From GCA-020348445 sp965372465 (GTDB lineage: Archaea; Thermoplasmatota; Thermoplasmata; GCA-020350865): 40,464 nucleotides of DNA. The stretch spans positions 1-40,464 of the forward strand of contig CBDVCK010000002.1 in NCBI GenBank assembly GCA_965372465.1, read 5' to 3'. Below are positions 22,571 to 31,627 of this stretch, piece after piece (position 1 is the stretch's first letter; the number at the start of each line of letters is the position of its first letter). Below the pieces are notes generated by a model. The model was given only the letters and a program-made list of their open reading frames with translations, searched no databases and was not told the DNA's origin. The translations under genes were made by a program, and so were the position numbers.

Positions 22571-24256
22571 CTATTCCACAATCCCGTATACCTCTACGCC
22601 ACTGGCTTCGTAGAGCTTTACAAAAGGTGCTTTATTGAATTTTTGCTGGGCTTCCAAACTCATTGGCTCTGCATTTTCCCACTGCAGAAGTGCGGCACCC
22701 TCTTTTATATCATCATCCAGCAATACGTAATTTATCGGTTTTTTTCCCGAGGGTGTTGATATGTTTTCTATTTCATCTCTACAATCCTCATATGATGGTG
22801 CATGCAGGGTTTTGTACGCCTTATCCCATGTTGCGTTCAGATGGGCGAATCCGAACAGTATGGAGCTCATTCTATGATCCGAGGCAATGGTGGCTTTTTC
22901 TTCTAAAGAATGCTTTGCCCAATACACAGCCTGCATATCGGCTTCGCTTGTCCCTTCCGAAAATCCCCCCATGATGTCCTTGGGCGGATAGGCGGAAAGA
23001 GCGGTCAAGCCTAAAAGAACTATGACAAGAGCCACTGCTAGTCTCTTTCTAAATCCCTTTGTATCATGACAAAATACGCCGTACATCATCACAAGACCTA
23101 AACCCATTACCAGAGCCAAAATCGGCATGAAATACTGCGGGTGTCTGTAGGACAGTAAAACGCGATTGGAAGTCACAAATGCAACCAAAGTAGAAAGCAG
23201 CAATGCCACTATCCATCCATAAACCATCATTCCATGCCTGAAAAATCTTAAATATCCACTGCCCACAGAGGTGAGGGCCAATAGGATAACGAGTGGTGCA
23301 AATAGAAAGACCGTATTTGCGCTCAGCTTGATATTGGTTCCTGGCATTTCAAACAGGGCCAGGAAAACAAGCACGCAAAAAAACACGATTAATAAACTAG
23401 AGTACATCATAAGCTGTTTTTGGGGCTTGGGGAATTTCGGATGGTAATTCCATTTTTTATGTCTTCTGATCCATATCAGGACGTACATAAGAAACAAGGC
23501 CGCGTACCCCAAAGAAAATACGGTCCAGGACGGTAGATCAAAGGCCGAGCCTACGATTTTTTCGGCAAAGGGCGGCGCGAAAACATTCCAATAAAGGATG
23601 AGTAAGGTATATAGGAAGACTAGATAGGCCCATTGAAACCTGGTATCACGATTGCCTTCGTTTCTCAGAATTTCGGTAGCAAACAATCCGCCGAGAATCA
23701 TGATGAACAAGAAATAACCTGAAAGATGGTGGGTTATGGTCAGGGCCAGGGTATTTAGGACAAGCAGCAAAATGAACTTCCTATTTTTAAATGATGCCAA
23801 AAACAGTAGAAGTGCGGATAAAAGTAAAACATCCCCCAAGGAACCCGGCATTGGATGGGATGTAGCAAATACCTGGGGCATGGCAACCGCCACAAACGCA
23901 CCTGCAAAAATACCTGCTGCATCGCTTTTTAAAATCCTTTTGGCAATAAAAAATGTTATTAAAACCGATAGGCTAGCTACCACCGGGATAACTATTATCA
24001 TTGACAAAAGAAGATCAATCCCCAATAGAAAATGGGCTGCTCCTGTAAGATAGAACATACCTGGAAAATACGGATAGCCAAATCCCCAGCCATCATACTC
24101 GGTTGAAACATAGCCATCTTGGGTAAGCTGCTCTGTGATTGCATAATACTCTCCACTATCCGAACCCCAGATAGCATATTGGGTCAAGGGCAAAATGCGC
24201 ATTACGCAGGCCAGGATAAAAATCACAAGTAAGGACAAGATGACCCATTTTTTCAT
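22571..24256 (-). CDS. Polytopic membrane protein, GT-C glycosyltransferase-like
   Basis: A 561-residue membrane protein with about 12 hydrophobic segments and a C-terminal soluble part of about 130 residues. After the first membrane segment comes an acidic outside loop, QYAIWGSDSGEYYAITEQL, in the place where GT-C enzymes (ArnT, PMT, STT3 classes) carry their catalytic Asp. WGFGYPYFPGMFYLTGAAHF follows, also a GT-C-like pattern. The WWDYG-type motif of oligosaccharyltransferase was not found, so it is not AglB. It probably uses a lipid-linked sugar on the outer face. Divergent from the large secreted protein; whether it modifies that protein is speculation. Confidence 0.6.
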   Translation of the reverse strand: MKKWVILSLLVIFILACVMRILPLTQYAIWGSDSGEYYAITEQLTQDGYVSTEYDGWGFGYPYFPGMFYLTGAAHFLLGIDLLLSMIIVIPVVASLSVLITFFIAKRILKSDAAGIFAGAFVAVAMPQVFATSHPMPGSLGDVLLLSALLLFLASFKNRKFILLLVLNTLALTITHHLSGYFLFIMILGGLFATEILRNEGNRDTRFQWAYLVFLYTLLILYWNVFAPPFAEKIVGSAFDLPSWTVFSLGYAALFLMYVLIWIRRHKKWNYHPKFPKPQKQLMMYSSLLIVFFCVLVFLALFEMPGTNIKLSANTVFLFAPLVILLALTSVGSGYLRFFRHGMMVYGWIVALLLSTLVAFVTSNRVLLSYRHPQYFMPILALVMGLGLVMMYGVFCHDTKGFRKRLAVALVIVLLGLTALSAYPPKDIMGGFSEGTSEADMQAVYWAKHSLEEKATIASDHRMSSILFGFAHLNATWDKAYKTLHAPSYEDCRDEIENISTPSGKKPINYVLLDDDIKEGAALLQWENAEPMSLEAQQKFNKAPFVKLYEASGVEVYGIVE

Positions 24257-24290
24257 GTCTATCCAATTAACCCTATTGCAACCCCTATTT

Positions 24291-24300
24291 TAATATTTTA
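24291..24300 (-). promoter_or_regulatory. TATA box for the GT-C-like gene
   Basis: The minus strand reads TAAAATATTA. The transcript would start near 24269, with a leader of about 13 nt. Confidence 0.45.
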
Positions 24301-24345
24301 GGTAAAAGCCCGTATCCATACCCAATAAATTCTGTCACCGAAACG

Positions 24346-24355
24346 ATATTATATG
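24346..24355 (+). promoter_or_regulatory. TATA box for the large secreted-protein gene
   Basis: ATATTATATG, with a predicted transcript start near 24376 and a leader of about 21 nt containing GGAGG at 24383-24387. Confidence 0.45.
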
Positions 24356-24396
24356 GATAATAACAATAAGAGACTCGGTTTTGGAGGTATGGAAGC

Positions 24397-27300
24397 ATGA
24401 AAAATACAATCGCATTTCTCGTTGCTCTTTCAATGATTACTTTATCATTTAATGTAGTTGCTCCATACCCGGAAACATCGGGTGGGAACGATTCCGGGGA
24501 CACCTCCAATGGAGGAAATCCGGATGGTGTATCATGGAGGCCGGTCAATCCCATAAAAAATGCTGTTCTCGTGAATTACGATGGAGAAAGTTATGTGGAT
24601 GATTTTGCCTATCTTGCTTCCGTTCCAGCATCGGTTTTCTATGCAAAATCAGAAGATGAGATATTTTCCAGTCCCCTGCTTTTTTATCAGAAACCTCAGG
24701 AACTACCCAATGAGGAGAAGGTGCTGAATGCAGCAGTTGGATTGGACTATTTCATGGAGGACTGGTTAACATATTCGGATGGAAAACTGGACTCCTTGCA
24801 GCTCATAAACATACCGGATGATGATGTGAATGAGCTCACATCCAAGTGGCCTTCTAATGATTACAAAGTTATCCAAAATGAATGCCCCATCAAAATAGCA
24901 AAGGACATTGCCCTTTATAACTGGGAGTACTCGGATTCTGCAGTTGTTGCTGTGATAGAAGATGACTATGAGGATATCGATGAGGTCACTGAAAACAGCG
25001 TGAACGGAACCATCTCTGGCTCGACCAGTATTCGGGTGGATGTGATCGAAGGCACAAAGGAGCCGGATCCAGTAACTCCTACATTTCACGATTTCTCTAT
25101 CGGTGATGATTACAAATATATGACATCATATATGGAATGGTACGGCCCTTCCGGCCTTGACACTATAAATGATCTGACCCAAAGGGGAAAGGACCCTGAC
25201 CTGCAGTTATATTCAGGGAAGTTGGGAGAGGTTGCCGCCTCTGAGAACTGGAATGTGCTATCTGGAGCATACGAGTCCATAGGCAGTTACATCTATCACA
25301 GTGGTGACTGGTCTTCAGCAGTAACGTACATGCCCACCGAGAGTATGGGCACTTCTGATGAACCTTCAAGTTCTGGTCCCGGGACGAGAGGTCCCCTGGA
25401 TGAGGCTTCATACGAGATCACCAACACCTTCTATCCTGGTATAGACCTGGAGCTTCTTGATGATACTCCATTTTACTGCAGGCAGGGGCGTTTTACACTT
25501 ACATGGGACGATGGTGCAACCAACCTGGGTTTAATCGTATTAGGACCTTCAGGAGCCGAAATCGCAAAGAACGTGGGCAATGACAAACCAAAGGAAATCG
25601 AATTGATAGAGCTGGGTGAGGGCAAGTATTACATTTCGGTTGTGAAACTTACCGATACATCCTCAGATGTTGCATTTAATGTCGACTATTCTTGGCATCA
25701 GATAAAAGAAAAAATCGAAGGCGACAACCTGGCCTCTGCAACGCAGGGAGCTGTTCTGGCTTCTGTTACCAACTCGCCTCTGCTCTTTGCGGAAAAATCC
25801 AAATTGCCTTCGTATACAAAGGATGCATTGGATACCCTAGGTGTGAAAAAGGTCTATTTGATTGATTTGGGCGGACACACCAAAGGCAAGGTTGCCTCTG
25901 CCATAAAAAATTCCAGATCCCTTCTTCAGCCCAAAATAAGTGTAAAGGAATTTATCAAGTACCAGAGTATCTATGGGGAAATCCAGAAGAGAACAGAGCA
26001 GTATGATGTCGTGTTTTCCACAATCAACCCCTGGACATACTGGCATGTGGGTATTGGCCCCAAGGGCGAGGAGCCGGGAGGGTTATTTTTGGGTCCTGCC
26101 GCTTATGCCGCAGCCCATCACGGTAGCCCTGTTTTCATAACTGATGTGCATCCCGAATTGTCTTCTGCAAATGCATGGCACAACGAGTTCTGGAGGAACG
26201 CATATTTGGGAAGGATGCCGCCCGCCGTGGGATGCATGGTACTCACAGGAACTGCGGTTTATGATTTTCTCGGTGAGATGGGCTTTGATAAAGACGGATT
26301 GGACTTTATGGAATCCATGCTAACAGTGGCAGGTCAATTCGATATCGGAACCAGCTGGGACCGTGTATTTGTGGGTGCCGCGTTACCCGGTAGGATCATG
26401 GGCTCACCTGTTGATACCTCCTATTGGACCTCAAGATCCGCTCTTTATCAGGCCATAATATTTGCAAATCCCGCAGTGAGTTCCGAAGGCGGGGTCACCA
26501 TGACCACAGGCTCCTCTTCTAGGCTTTCACATGGTGTCTTGCAGGTAGAGCCGGGAAGAGAGGTTACTGTGGAATATCCTGTGCTTCAGTCCTGGGTATC
26601 TTACGATCACAAGTTCAATGAGGAGGGCAGCCAGTATTGGGGTGTGGACTACACCTGTGCAGACGGAATAACTCCCTTCAGGACTCCATCCGATGATCCA
26701 ATTGACGCTGACGGCCGATGGCCTGATATCACAACCTCGGATGTTGTGCCCTACTATGCAGATAAGGCAGGATACTCCTCTGTCTTCAGCACAAACTTCG
26801 ATATTACAATGGACAATCTCAACCAGGGAGTCATCATGTGGCTCGAGGTGATGCATGGAGGCAACAGGGATGCAGGTGTCGTGGGTTTCTGGAATCCCGA
26901 GCAAATCGAGCCCAATCCCTGGAGGTGCTATGAGGATGAGGGTAGCACTGCAAATCCAGATACAAGGCTCATGAGCAAGAACACTGGTCTTGATTACATA
27001 AAGAATCCTTTTGAAGAGGGACCCCATGACGGGGTTATCATCTGCATATTGACCCAGACGACGCAGACCGTTGGTAAGGACGGCTATGATTTTGACGAGG
27101 CACTAAAGAATCTGCATTCCATGGGAGTCTCAGCAGGCTCCTGTCTTATTGCCAACACATTTTTGCATCTGTCCATGATAAGACACGGCTCCGTGTTCCA
27201 GGTAATAGACCCGTGGCTGACTTCATGGTACTGCGGCTTTGCGATCCAGACTTTTGTTCGGGATATAGCTCTGGGTTACTCCGTTGGGGAGGCCTATGAA

Positions 27301-27615
27301 AGGGGAATTCGGCATGTGGGTATAGAGTATCTCACTGGTCAGTGGTGGTGGGATATATTCGAAAATGTGGTTTACTTCGGCGATCCCGATCTGAGGGTGT
27401 ACTCGCCAAAATATTCCTGGGACGAACCTGATCCACTTGCTGCGGGAGCAGTGATTGAGGGGCACTCGCCTTTCGGGGCCACAGGACATCCCCATGCGAT
27501 AGAATCCACGTGGTTTATGGAGATGCTGCTTTATTCGGGAATATTTATAGCGATTGCGGCTCCTTTGGTTTTGATTTGGAGGAGGAAGAGGGCTGCTTTG
27601 GTGAAAGGGGAATAG
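24397..27615 (+). CDS. Large secreted, C-terminally anchored protein with possible C25/clan CD peptidase region
   Basis: 1072 residues. An N-terminal signal peptide (about 1-22) and a C-terminal membrane helix (about 1040-1062) followed by RRKR place the body outside the cell. Around 345-430 there is a pre-peptidase-like beta domain (RQGRFTLTWDDGATNLGL). Around 440-490, VLASVTNSPLLF and DTLGVKKVYLIDLGG resemble cell-wall-binding repeat 2 folds. Near the end, EVMHGGNRDAG (H820), VSAGSCLIANTF (C916; C883 is an alternative) and VVYFGDPDLRVYSP resemble the His, Cys and closing segment of gingipain-type C25 proteases. It may be a surface protease or S-layer-associated protein. The His-Cys distance is longer than in gingipains, so activity is uncertain. 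Confidence 0.55.
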   Translation: MKNTIAFLVALSMITLSFNVVAPYPETSGGNDSGDTSNGGNPDGVSWRPVNPIKNAVLVNYDGESYVDDFAYLASVPASVFYAKSEDEIFSSPLLFYQKPQELPNEEKVLNAAVGLDYFMEDWLTYSDGKLDSLQLINIPDDDVNELTSKWPSNDYKVIQNECPIKIAKDIALYNWEYSDSAVVAVIEDDYEDIDEVTENSVNGTISGSTSIRVDVIEGTKEPDPVTPTFHDFSIGDDYKYMTSYMEWYGPSGLDTINDLTQRGKDPDLQLYSGKLGEVAASENWNVLSGAYESIGSYIYHSGDWSSAVTYMPTESMGTSDEPSSSGPGTRGPLDEASYEITNTFYPGIDLELLDDTPFYCRQGRFTLTWDDGATNLGLIVLGPSGAEIAKNVGNDKPKEIELIELGEGKYYISVVKLTDTSSDVAFNVDYSWHQIKEKIEGDNLASATQGAVLASVTNSPLLFAEKSKLPSYTKDALDTLGVKKVYLIDLGGHTKGKVASAIKNSRSLLQPKISVKEFIKYQSIYGEIQKRTEQYDVVFSTINPWTYWHVGIGPKGEEPGGLFLGPAAYAAAHHGSPVFITDVHPELSSANAWHNEFWRNAYLGRMPPAVGCMVLTGTAVYDFLGEMGFDKDGLDFMESMLTVAGQFDIGTSWDRVFVGAALPGRIMGSPVDTSYWTSRSALYQAIIFANPAVSSEGGVTMTTGSSSRLSHGVLQVEPGREVTVEYPVLQSWVSYDHKFNEEGSQYWGVDYTCADGITPFRTPSDDPIDADGRWPDITTSDVVPYYADKAGYSSVFSTNFDITMDNLNQGVIMWLEVMHGGNRDAGVVGFWNPEQIEPNPWRCYEDEGSTANPDTRLMSKNTGLDYIKNPFEEGPHDGVIICILTQTTQTVGKDGYDFDEALKNLHSMGVSAGSCLIANTFLHLSMIRHGSVFQVIDPWLTSWYCGFAIQTFVRDIALGYSVGEAYERGIRHVGIEYLTGQWWWDIFENVVYFGDPDLRVYSPKYSWDEPDPLAAGAVIEGHSPFGATGHPHAIESTWFMEMLLYSGIFIAIAAPLVLIWRRKRAALVKGE

Positions 27616-27651
27616 GAACGAAGTTGGAAGGTTCAAACTCTTTTATTCTTA

Positions 27652-27673
27652 AGACTTTATACAAGTCTCCTTT
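27652..27673 (+). terminator. Hairpin plus T-run after the large secreted-protein gene
   Basis: AGACTT and AAGTCT form a 6-bp stem with a 5-base loop, followed by CCTTTT. An earlier CTCTTTTATTCTT may help. Confidence 0.35.
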
Positions 27674-27682
27674 TAAAAAAGT

Positions 27683-27690
27683 TATTTAAA
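27683..27690 (+). promoter_or_regulatory. TATA box for the zinc-ribbon membrane protein gene
   Basis: TATTTAAA. The predicted transcription start near 27712 coincides with the GAGGA ribosome-binding site, so the leader is about 10 nt. Confidence 0.5.
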
Positions 27691-27721
27691 TCCTAATACC
27701 TTATCAGTTGCGAGGAATATT

Positions 27722-28576
27722 ATGAAACTAATAGCGAGGTTTTGGATAGCCCTATTTCTAATAGGGATTTTAAGCAGTGTGGTTTTGCCGAGCGTAAATG
27801 CAGAGACATTTGATATTGGAGAAAAATTATTAAGAACAAGTTACCATCAAACAGGATATTACTATAGCTCTGGAATCATTTTGGATATGGGTTGGGAAGA
27901 TGAAGAATTATATAATAATATTACATTAATGTTTGATGGTAATAGAACCACTGGAATAGATCAAGATACTGTGGATTTTTCACATGGTATAAAATTGATT
28001 TTCCCGTATGCATTTTTTGTAAACAATATTACATTTTTTCCTGTGTTTGGAGGAGGAACCACAAATTATACTGTAAGACTACTTTATTATAATTCTATGA
28101 GTGATATGTCTGAATCAACGAATAAATCACAAGTTTTTAATACAAATTGTTTTTTAACTGAAATTTGGATTGATTTGGATAGTGGATATGGAAATAATCA
28201 TATTTACTTTAATGATGTTATCATAAATTATACTCCAAGTGAATCGTCTGAAGATAAAGAGAATGGAAATGAACATGATGACGAGGACGAATCAGAATTC
28301 GATGACTTATTTTTCGAACCACCATTTGTCGGCCTCTTGTGGTTAATATTGATAATTGTTCTTATTTTGATATTAATAGGGCGGAGGTCAAATAAAAAAG
28401 GAGAACCAGAAGTCACACCAGAGTCCACTGAGGACCAAACTTCCTCTCCTGAATCAGATGAACCCGAACCTTCGGAAGATAAGGGAAAGGTTGAGGGGCG
28501 ATTCTGTCCCAATTGTGGTAAATACACAGAAGAAAAAGGACCATTCTGCCCCCATTGTAAACGGAGTATGATTTGA
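27722..28576 (+). CDS. Membrane protein with extracellular domain and cytoplasmic zinc ribbon
   Basis: 284 residues of unknown family. A signal peptide or N-terminal helix (about 1-27, cut after VNA) leads to an outside beta-rich domain of about 150 residues with many Asn and Tyr. A strongly acidic linker (SSEDKENGNEHDDEDESEFD) is followed by one membrane helix near 200-220 (VGLLWLILIIVLILILI) and RRSNKK, an acidic/Pro linker, and a C-terminal FCPNCGKYTEEKGPFCPHC zinc ribbon inside the cell. Codons are markedly more AT-rich than in the preceding gene. The layout suggests a receptor or an anchor that ties an outside domain to a cytoplasmic partner; no function can be named. Confidence 0.75.
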   Translation: MKLIARFWIALFLIGILSSVVLPSVNAETFDIGEKLLRTSYHQTGYYYSSGIILDMGWEDEELYNNITLMFDGNRTTGIDQDTVDFSHGIKLIFPYAFFVNNITFFPVFGGGTTNYTVRLLYYNSMSDMSESTNKSQVFNTNCFLTEIWIDLDSGYGNNHIYFNDVIINYTPSESSEDKENGNEHDDEDESEFDDLFFEPPFVGLLWLILIIVLILILIGRRSNKKGEPEVTPESTEDQTSSPESDEPEPSEDKGKVEGRFCPNCGKYTEEKGPFCPHCKRSMI

Positions 28577-28629
28577 GGAAAAATTTAGAGGATATAGAAC
28601 ATATTAAACTCCTTGCGGGGTTTGCACCT

Positions 28630-28636
28630 AAAAAAA
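28630..28636 (-). terminator. Oligo-T terminator of the DUF2284 gene
   Basis: The minus strand has seven T, 6 bases after the DUF2284 stop codon, preceded by GGGGA. Confidence 0.5.
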
Positions 28637-28642
28637 TCCCCA

Positions 28643-29182
28643 TCACTCAATCAACAAAAAAGCATACCTGTTCATCTTCTGCTTGTAATCGCTGAGCACT
28701 TCGATTGGATAACCAAGCTCCCTCACAGTTGTGAAGACATCCACACACAAGGCCTCGGGAGTGGGTCTGTTTTTTTCGGGATGCTTGCACTCATTTATGT
28801 CGCTCACACAATCCTTGCACACAACGCAGTGGCTCATGAGCAGCAAAAAGGCCTTTGGGTAGCCCAGGAAGAACACCTGGCGCTCAAGTTCCAGAAGTTT
28901 GGGATTCAATTTCTTGTACCATTTTGTCTTGTTCTCGGGCTTAGTCACCTTCTTTTCAAAATGGAAAACCGCGCCAAGGCTGTACTCCCTAAAAAATTCC
29001 TCACATTCTTCCTTTGAAGGCATGTTCGGCGGGCAGCATGCCCTTGTCCCGTAATCATCGCAGCCGAACTGGCATTTCATCCTCACCCACGGCGCAACCT
29101 TCATATCCTTTGGGTTCAGCCACTTGAAATCAGAGAATCCATGCTTTTTAAATAATGTTTCCAGTTTCCATTTGTTCGCCAT
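28643..29182 (-). CDS. Cysteine-rich DUF2284 predicted metal-binding protein
   Basis: About 179 residues with two cysteine groups: MKCQFGCDDYGTRACCPPN near 35-53 and SHCVVCKDCVSDINECKHP near 118-136. The spacing suggests an iron-sulfur or zinc site. The CxxxCxxYGxxxCCPP pattern marks the DUF2284 family, common in archaea and anaerobes, with no settled function. A GTG three codons upstream (29191) is an alternative start; neither has a strong ribosome-binding site. It lies 24 bases after the carboxyltransferase stop on the same strand and may be the last gene of that operon, hinting at a link to acyl-CoA or amino acid metabolism. Confidence 0.8.
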   Translation of the reverse strand: MANKWKLETLFKKHGFSDFKWLNPKDMKVAPWVRMKCQFGCDDYGTRACCPPNMPSKEECEEFFREYSLGAVFHFEKKVTKPENKTKWYKKLNPKLLELERQVFFLGYPKAFLLLMSHCVVCKDCVSDINECKHPEKNRPTPEALCVDVFTTVRELGYPIEVLSDYKQKMNRYAFLLIE

Positions 29183-29205
29183 AAAATTCACTTGTTATTT
29201 TTAAT

Positions 29206-30789
29206 CTAAGGAGTTACCCCGTGCTTTCTTTTGGGGAGATGATAATCCTTTGACTCGTACTTCTTGAATCTGTTGATGATCTCATTCCTCAATTCGGAAG
29301 GAGCCACCATGCCGTCTGTGACCATCTCCGCACCCAGCTTGTAGATGTCCACATCCTTTCTGTATTCTTCCCTCAGCTTCTGGACGTATGCGGGTCTCTC
29401 TTCATCAGGTACTGCCATGATCTTGTTGAAAAACACGGCATTCACAGCAGCTTCAGGGCCCATGACAGCAATCATTGCAGTTGGTAGGGTAAGACAGGCA
29501 TCAGGCTCATACCCCGGACCAGCCATTGCGTACAAACCTGCTCCATAGGCCTTACGTACGATAATGGATACTTTTGGTACCGTGGCCTGGGAGACCGAGT
29601 ATATCATCCTGGCTCCTGCACGGATTATGCCCTGTTTCTCTACAGCAGTTCCTATCATAAAGCCTGGTACGTCAGCCAAGAACAGAATCGGGATGTTGAA
29701 GGCATCACACAACTGGATGAACTTGCCTGCCTTGTATGCGGACTCAACGAACAGCACGCCGCCCTTTATCTTTGGCTGGTTGGCTATGATGCCAATTGAT
29801 TTTCCTCCTATTCTGGAAAAGCCAACAATGATTTCAGGTGCATACAACTTCTTGACCTCCAAGAAGGACCCGCGGTCCACAACCCGCTTTATCAGGTCGT
29901 ACATGTCAAAGGGCATGTTCTCGTTCTTGGGTATGATGTCCTCGAGATCGTCACATGAGAGCTCAGCCTCCCTTGGCTCGATATCTGCAGGCTTCTCCTC
30001 AAAGTTCTGGGGGAAGTATGAAATATGCTTTTTAATTGCCTCGATTACCTCTTCTTCGGTCTGGCAGAGCATGTCACCCGAGCCTGAGGTGGTGCAGTGC
30101 ATCCTAGCCCCGCCCATCTCCTCAAGTGTGACCTTTTCACCTATCACCATTTCAGCCATCCTGGGCGAGCCCAGATACATGCTTGCATTGCCATCTACCA
30201 TGTACGTCACATCGCAAAATGCCGGGATGTAGGCTCCACCTGCCGCAGAGGGTCCGAACAGGCCGCATATCTGGGGAATCATTCCCGACATATTGGCCTC
30301 GTTGTAAAATATACGCCCTGCACCTCTTCTCCCTGGAAACATCTCCACCTGATCCGTGATTCTCGCACCAGCTGAATCCACAAGATATATCAAAGGGACC
30401 TTGAGTTTTATTGCCGTCTCTTGGATTCGAATTATCTTCTCAACTGTACGCCATCCCCAGGAGCCTGCTTTGATTGTGGAATCATTGGCCATGATGGCCA
30501 CAGAGCGGCCCTGCACCTTTCCAACACCGCACACGACACCGTCAGCAGGTAGCTTTCCATCAAGAACATTTGCGAACATTCCATCCTCTGCAAAGGACTC
30601 GTCATCCAAAAGTAATTTTAATCTCTCCCTGACAAAGTGCTTGCCCCGCTCCTTTGCCTTGATGTGGTATTTCTCGGCTCCGCCCTTTTTGATGGTTTCG
30701 ATGTAAGACTTCAGCTCCTCCTGAGATTTTTCAGTGGCACCGCCTTGCATTTCCATCTTATCCTCCTGCTTCGCCAATTGTTGATTCAT
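29206..30789 (-). CDS. Acyl-CoA carboxylase carboxyltransferase subunit (propionyl-/methylmalonyl-CoA type)
   Basis: A 527-residue carboxyltransferase with both crotonase-like halves. GLFGPSAAGGAYIPAFCD in the N half and RKAYGAGLYAMAGPGYEPD in the C half supply the oxyanion glycines for the two carbonyls. The family moves CO2 between biotin and an acyl-CoA: propionyl- or acetyl-CoA in carboxylases, or methylmalonyl- or glutaconyl-CoA in Na+-pumping decarboxylases. The ATG at 30789 lies one base after the stop of the crotonase gene, with GGTGA spanning that stop. A GTG at 30798 is an alternative. The operon supplies a biotin carrier but no biotin carboxylase or membrane decarboxylase subunit. 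Confidence 0.9.
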   Translation of the reverse strand: MNQQLAKQEDKMEMQGGATEKSQEELKSYIETIKKGGAEKYHIKAKERGKHFVRERLKLLLDDESFAEDGMFANVLDGKLPADGVVCGVGKVQGRSVAIMANDSTIKAGSWGWRTVEKIIRIQETAIKLKVPLIYLVDSAGARITDQVEMFPGRRGAGRIFYNEANMSGMIPQICGLFGPSAAGGAYIPAFCDVTYMVDGNASMYLGSPRMAEMVIGEKVTLEEMGGARMHCTTSGSGDMLCQTEEEVIEAIKKHISYFPQNFEEKPADIEPREAELSCDDLEDIIPKNENMPFDMYDLIKRVVDRGSFLEVKKLYAPEIIVGFSRIGGKSIGIIANQPKIKGGVLFVESAYKAGKFIQLCDAFNIPILFLADVPGFMIGTAVEKQGIIRAGARMIYSVSQATVPKVSIIVRKAYGAGLYAMAGPGYEPDACLTLPTAMIAVMGPEAAVNAVFFNKIMAVPDEERPAYVQKLREEYRKDVDIYKLGAEMVTDGMVAPSELRNEIINRFKKYESKDYHLPKRKHGVTP

Positions 30790-30790
30790 A

Positions 30791-31573
30791 TCACTCACCT
30801 TTGAAAACCGGCTTTCTTTTCTCCTTAAACGCCTTTAATGCCTCCACCCTGTCCTTTGTGGGAATGCAGACATCGTAAGCCTTTGACTCCAGAGCCAGAC
30901 CGGAAAAGATATCGATCTCCGAGCCGCGGTTGATTGCAAACTTTGCCTGCTCCACTGCAAATGGTGCGTTTTTTGCAATCTGCTCTGCCATCTCGATGGC
31001 TTCGTCCATGAGCTTGCCCTCCAGGGCCACTCTGTTGATGAGCCTTATGTTCAAGGCCTCCTGGGCCGATATCCTTCTTCCAGTAAAAATCAGCTCCTTT
31101 GCCTTGCCAATTCCCACAAGCCTGGGGAGGCGCTGGGTTCCTCCTCCTGCAGGGATGATGCCCAGAGTTACCTCCGTAAGACCGAAAGTGGCTTGGGGGT
31201 CCGCTATTCTGATATCGCAGGCCAGGGCAAGCTCTGTTCCTCCGCCCAGTGCCACACCGTTCACTGCACATATCACTGGTTTTGAGAGGTTCTCTATGTC
31301 TATCAGAGTATCCCTGATTGTCTTGATATAGTGTCTCACCTGAACCTCGCTCATCTTCTCTCTTTCTTTTAGGTCAGCACCTGCACAAAATGCCCTGTCT
31401 CCGGATCCTGTGATGATAACCACCCTGATGTCAGGGTCAAAATAAACATCAGTAAGAATTTTTCTGCCTTCCTTTAAGGTCTCGATGTTCAGGGCGTTCA
31501 TGAATTTCGGTCTGTTCAGAGTGACTATAAGTACAGAATCCTTCTTCTCCGTCAGGATATTGCTTTCTTCCAA
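30791..31573 (-). CDS. Enoyl-CoA hydratase/isomerase family protein (crotonase)
   Basis: About 260 residues of the crotonase fold, with VLIVTLNRPKFMNALN, the oxyanion-hole GSGDRAFCAGADLKE and ALGGGTELALACDI, and FGLTEVTLGIIPAGGGTQ. Both catalytic glutamates of enoyl-CoA hydratases (in GGGTEL and LTEVTLG) are kept, so hydration of an enoyl-CoA, as in beta-oxidation or branched amino acid breakdown, is the best prediction. No ATG starts the frame: TTG at 31573 has GGGGGA upstream and matches the family start, while TTG at 31603 would add 10 residues. Middle gene of the three-gene carboxylase operon. Confidence 0.88.
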   Translation of the reverse strand: MEESNILTEKKDSVLIVTLNRPKFMNALNIETLKEGRKILTDVYFDPDIRVVIITGSGDRAFCAGADLKEREKMSEVQVRHYIKTIRDTLIDIENLSKPVICAVNGVALGGGTELALACDIRIADPQATFGLTEVTLGIIPAGGGTQRLPRLVGIGKAKELIFTGRRISAQEALNIRLINRVALEGKLMDEAIEMAEQIAKNAPFAVEQAKFAINRGSEIDIFSGLALESKAYDVCIPTKDRVEALKAFKEKRKPVFKGE

Positions 31574-31627
31574 ACCCTCATCCCCCTTAATGAATATACT
31601 CAATGGCTCAATTGGAGCCAGGTAGTT

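Noticed and set aside
22571..24256. AglB/STT3 oligosaccharyltransferase
   Set aside because: Size and topology were suggestive, but no WWDYG-like motif or large C-terminal globular domain was found.
26527..27027. 166-codon frame antisense to the large secreted protein gene
   Set aside because: No start signal and no recognisable pattern; the plus strand is clearly coding throughout.
29564..30232. Long open frame (222 codons) on the plus strand
   Set aside because: It lies wholly antisense to the carboxyltransferase gene, has no convincing ribosome-binding site and reads as a serine/proline-rich shadow of that gene.
30825..31271. 148-codon minus-strand frame inside the crotonase gene
   Set aside because: It is a different frame of the same strand as a clear enoyl-CoA hydratase gene, rich in Gly, Arg and Cys, as expected for an out-of-frame reading.
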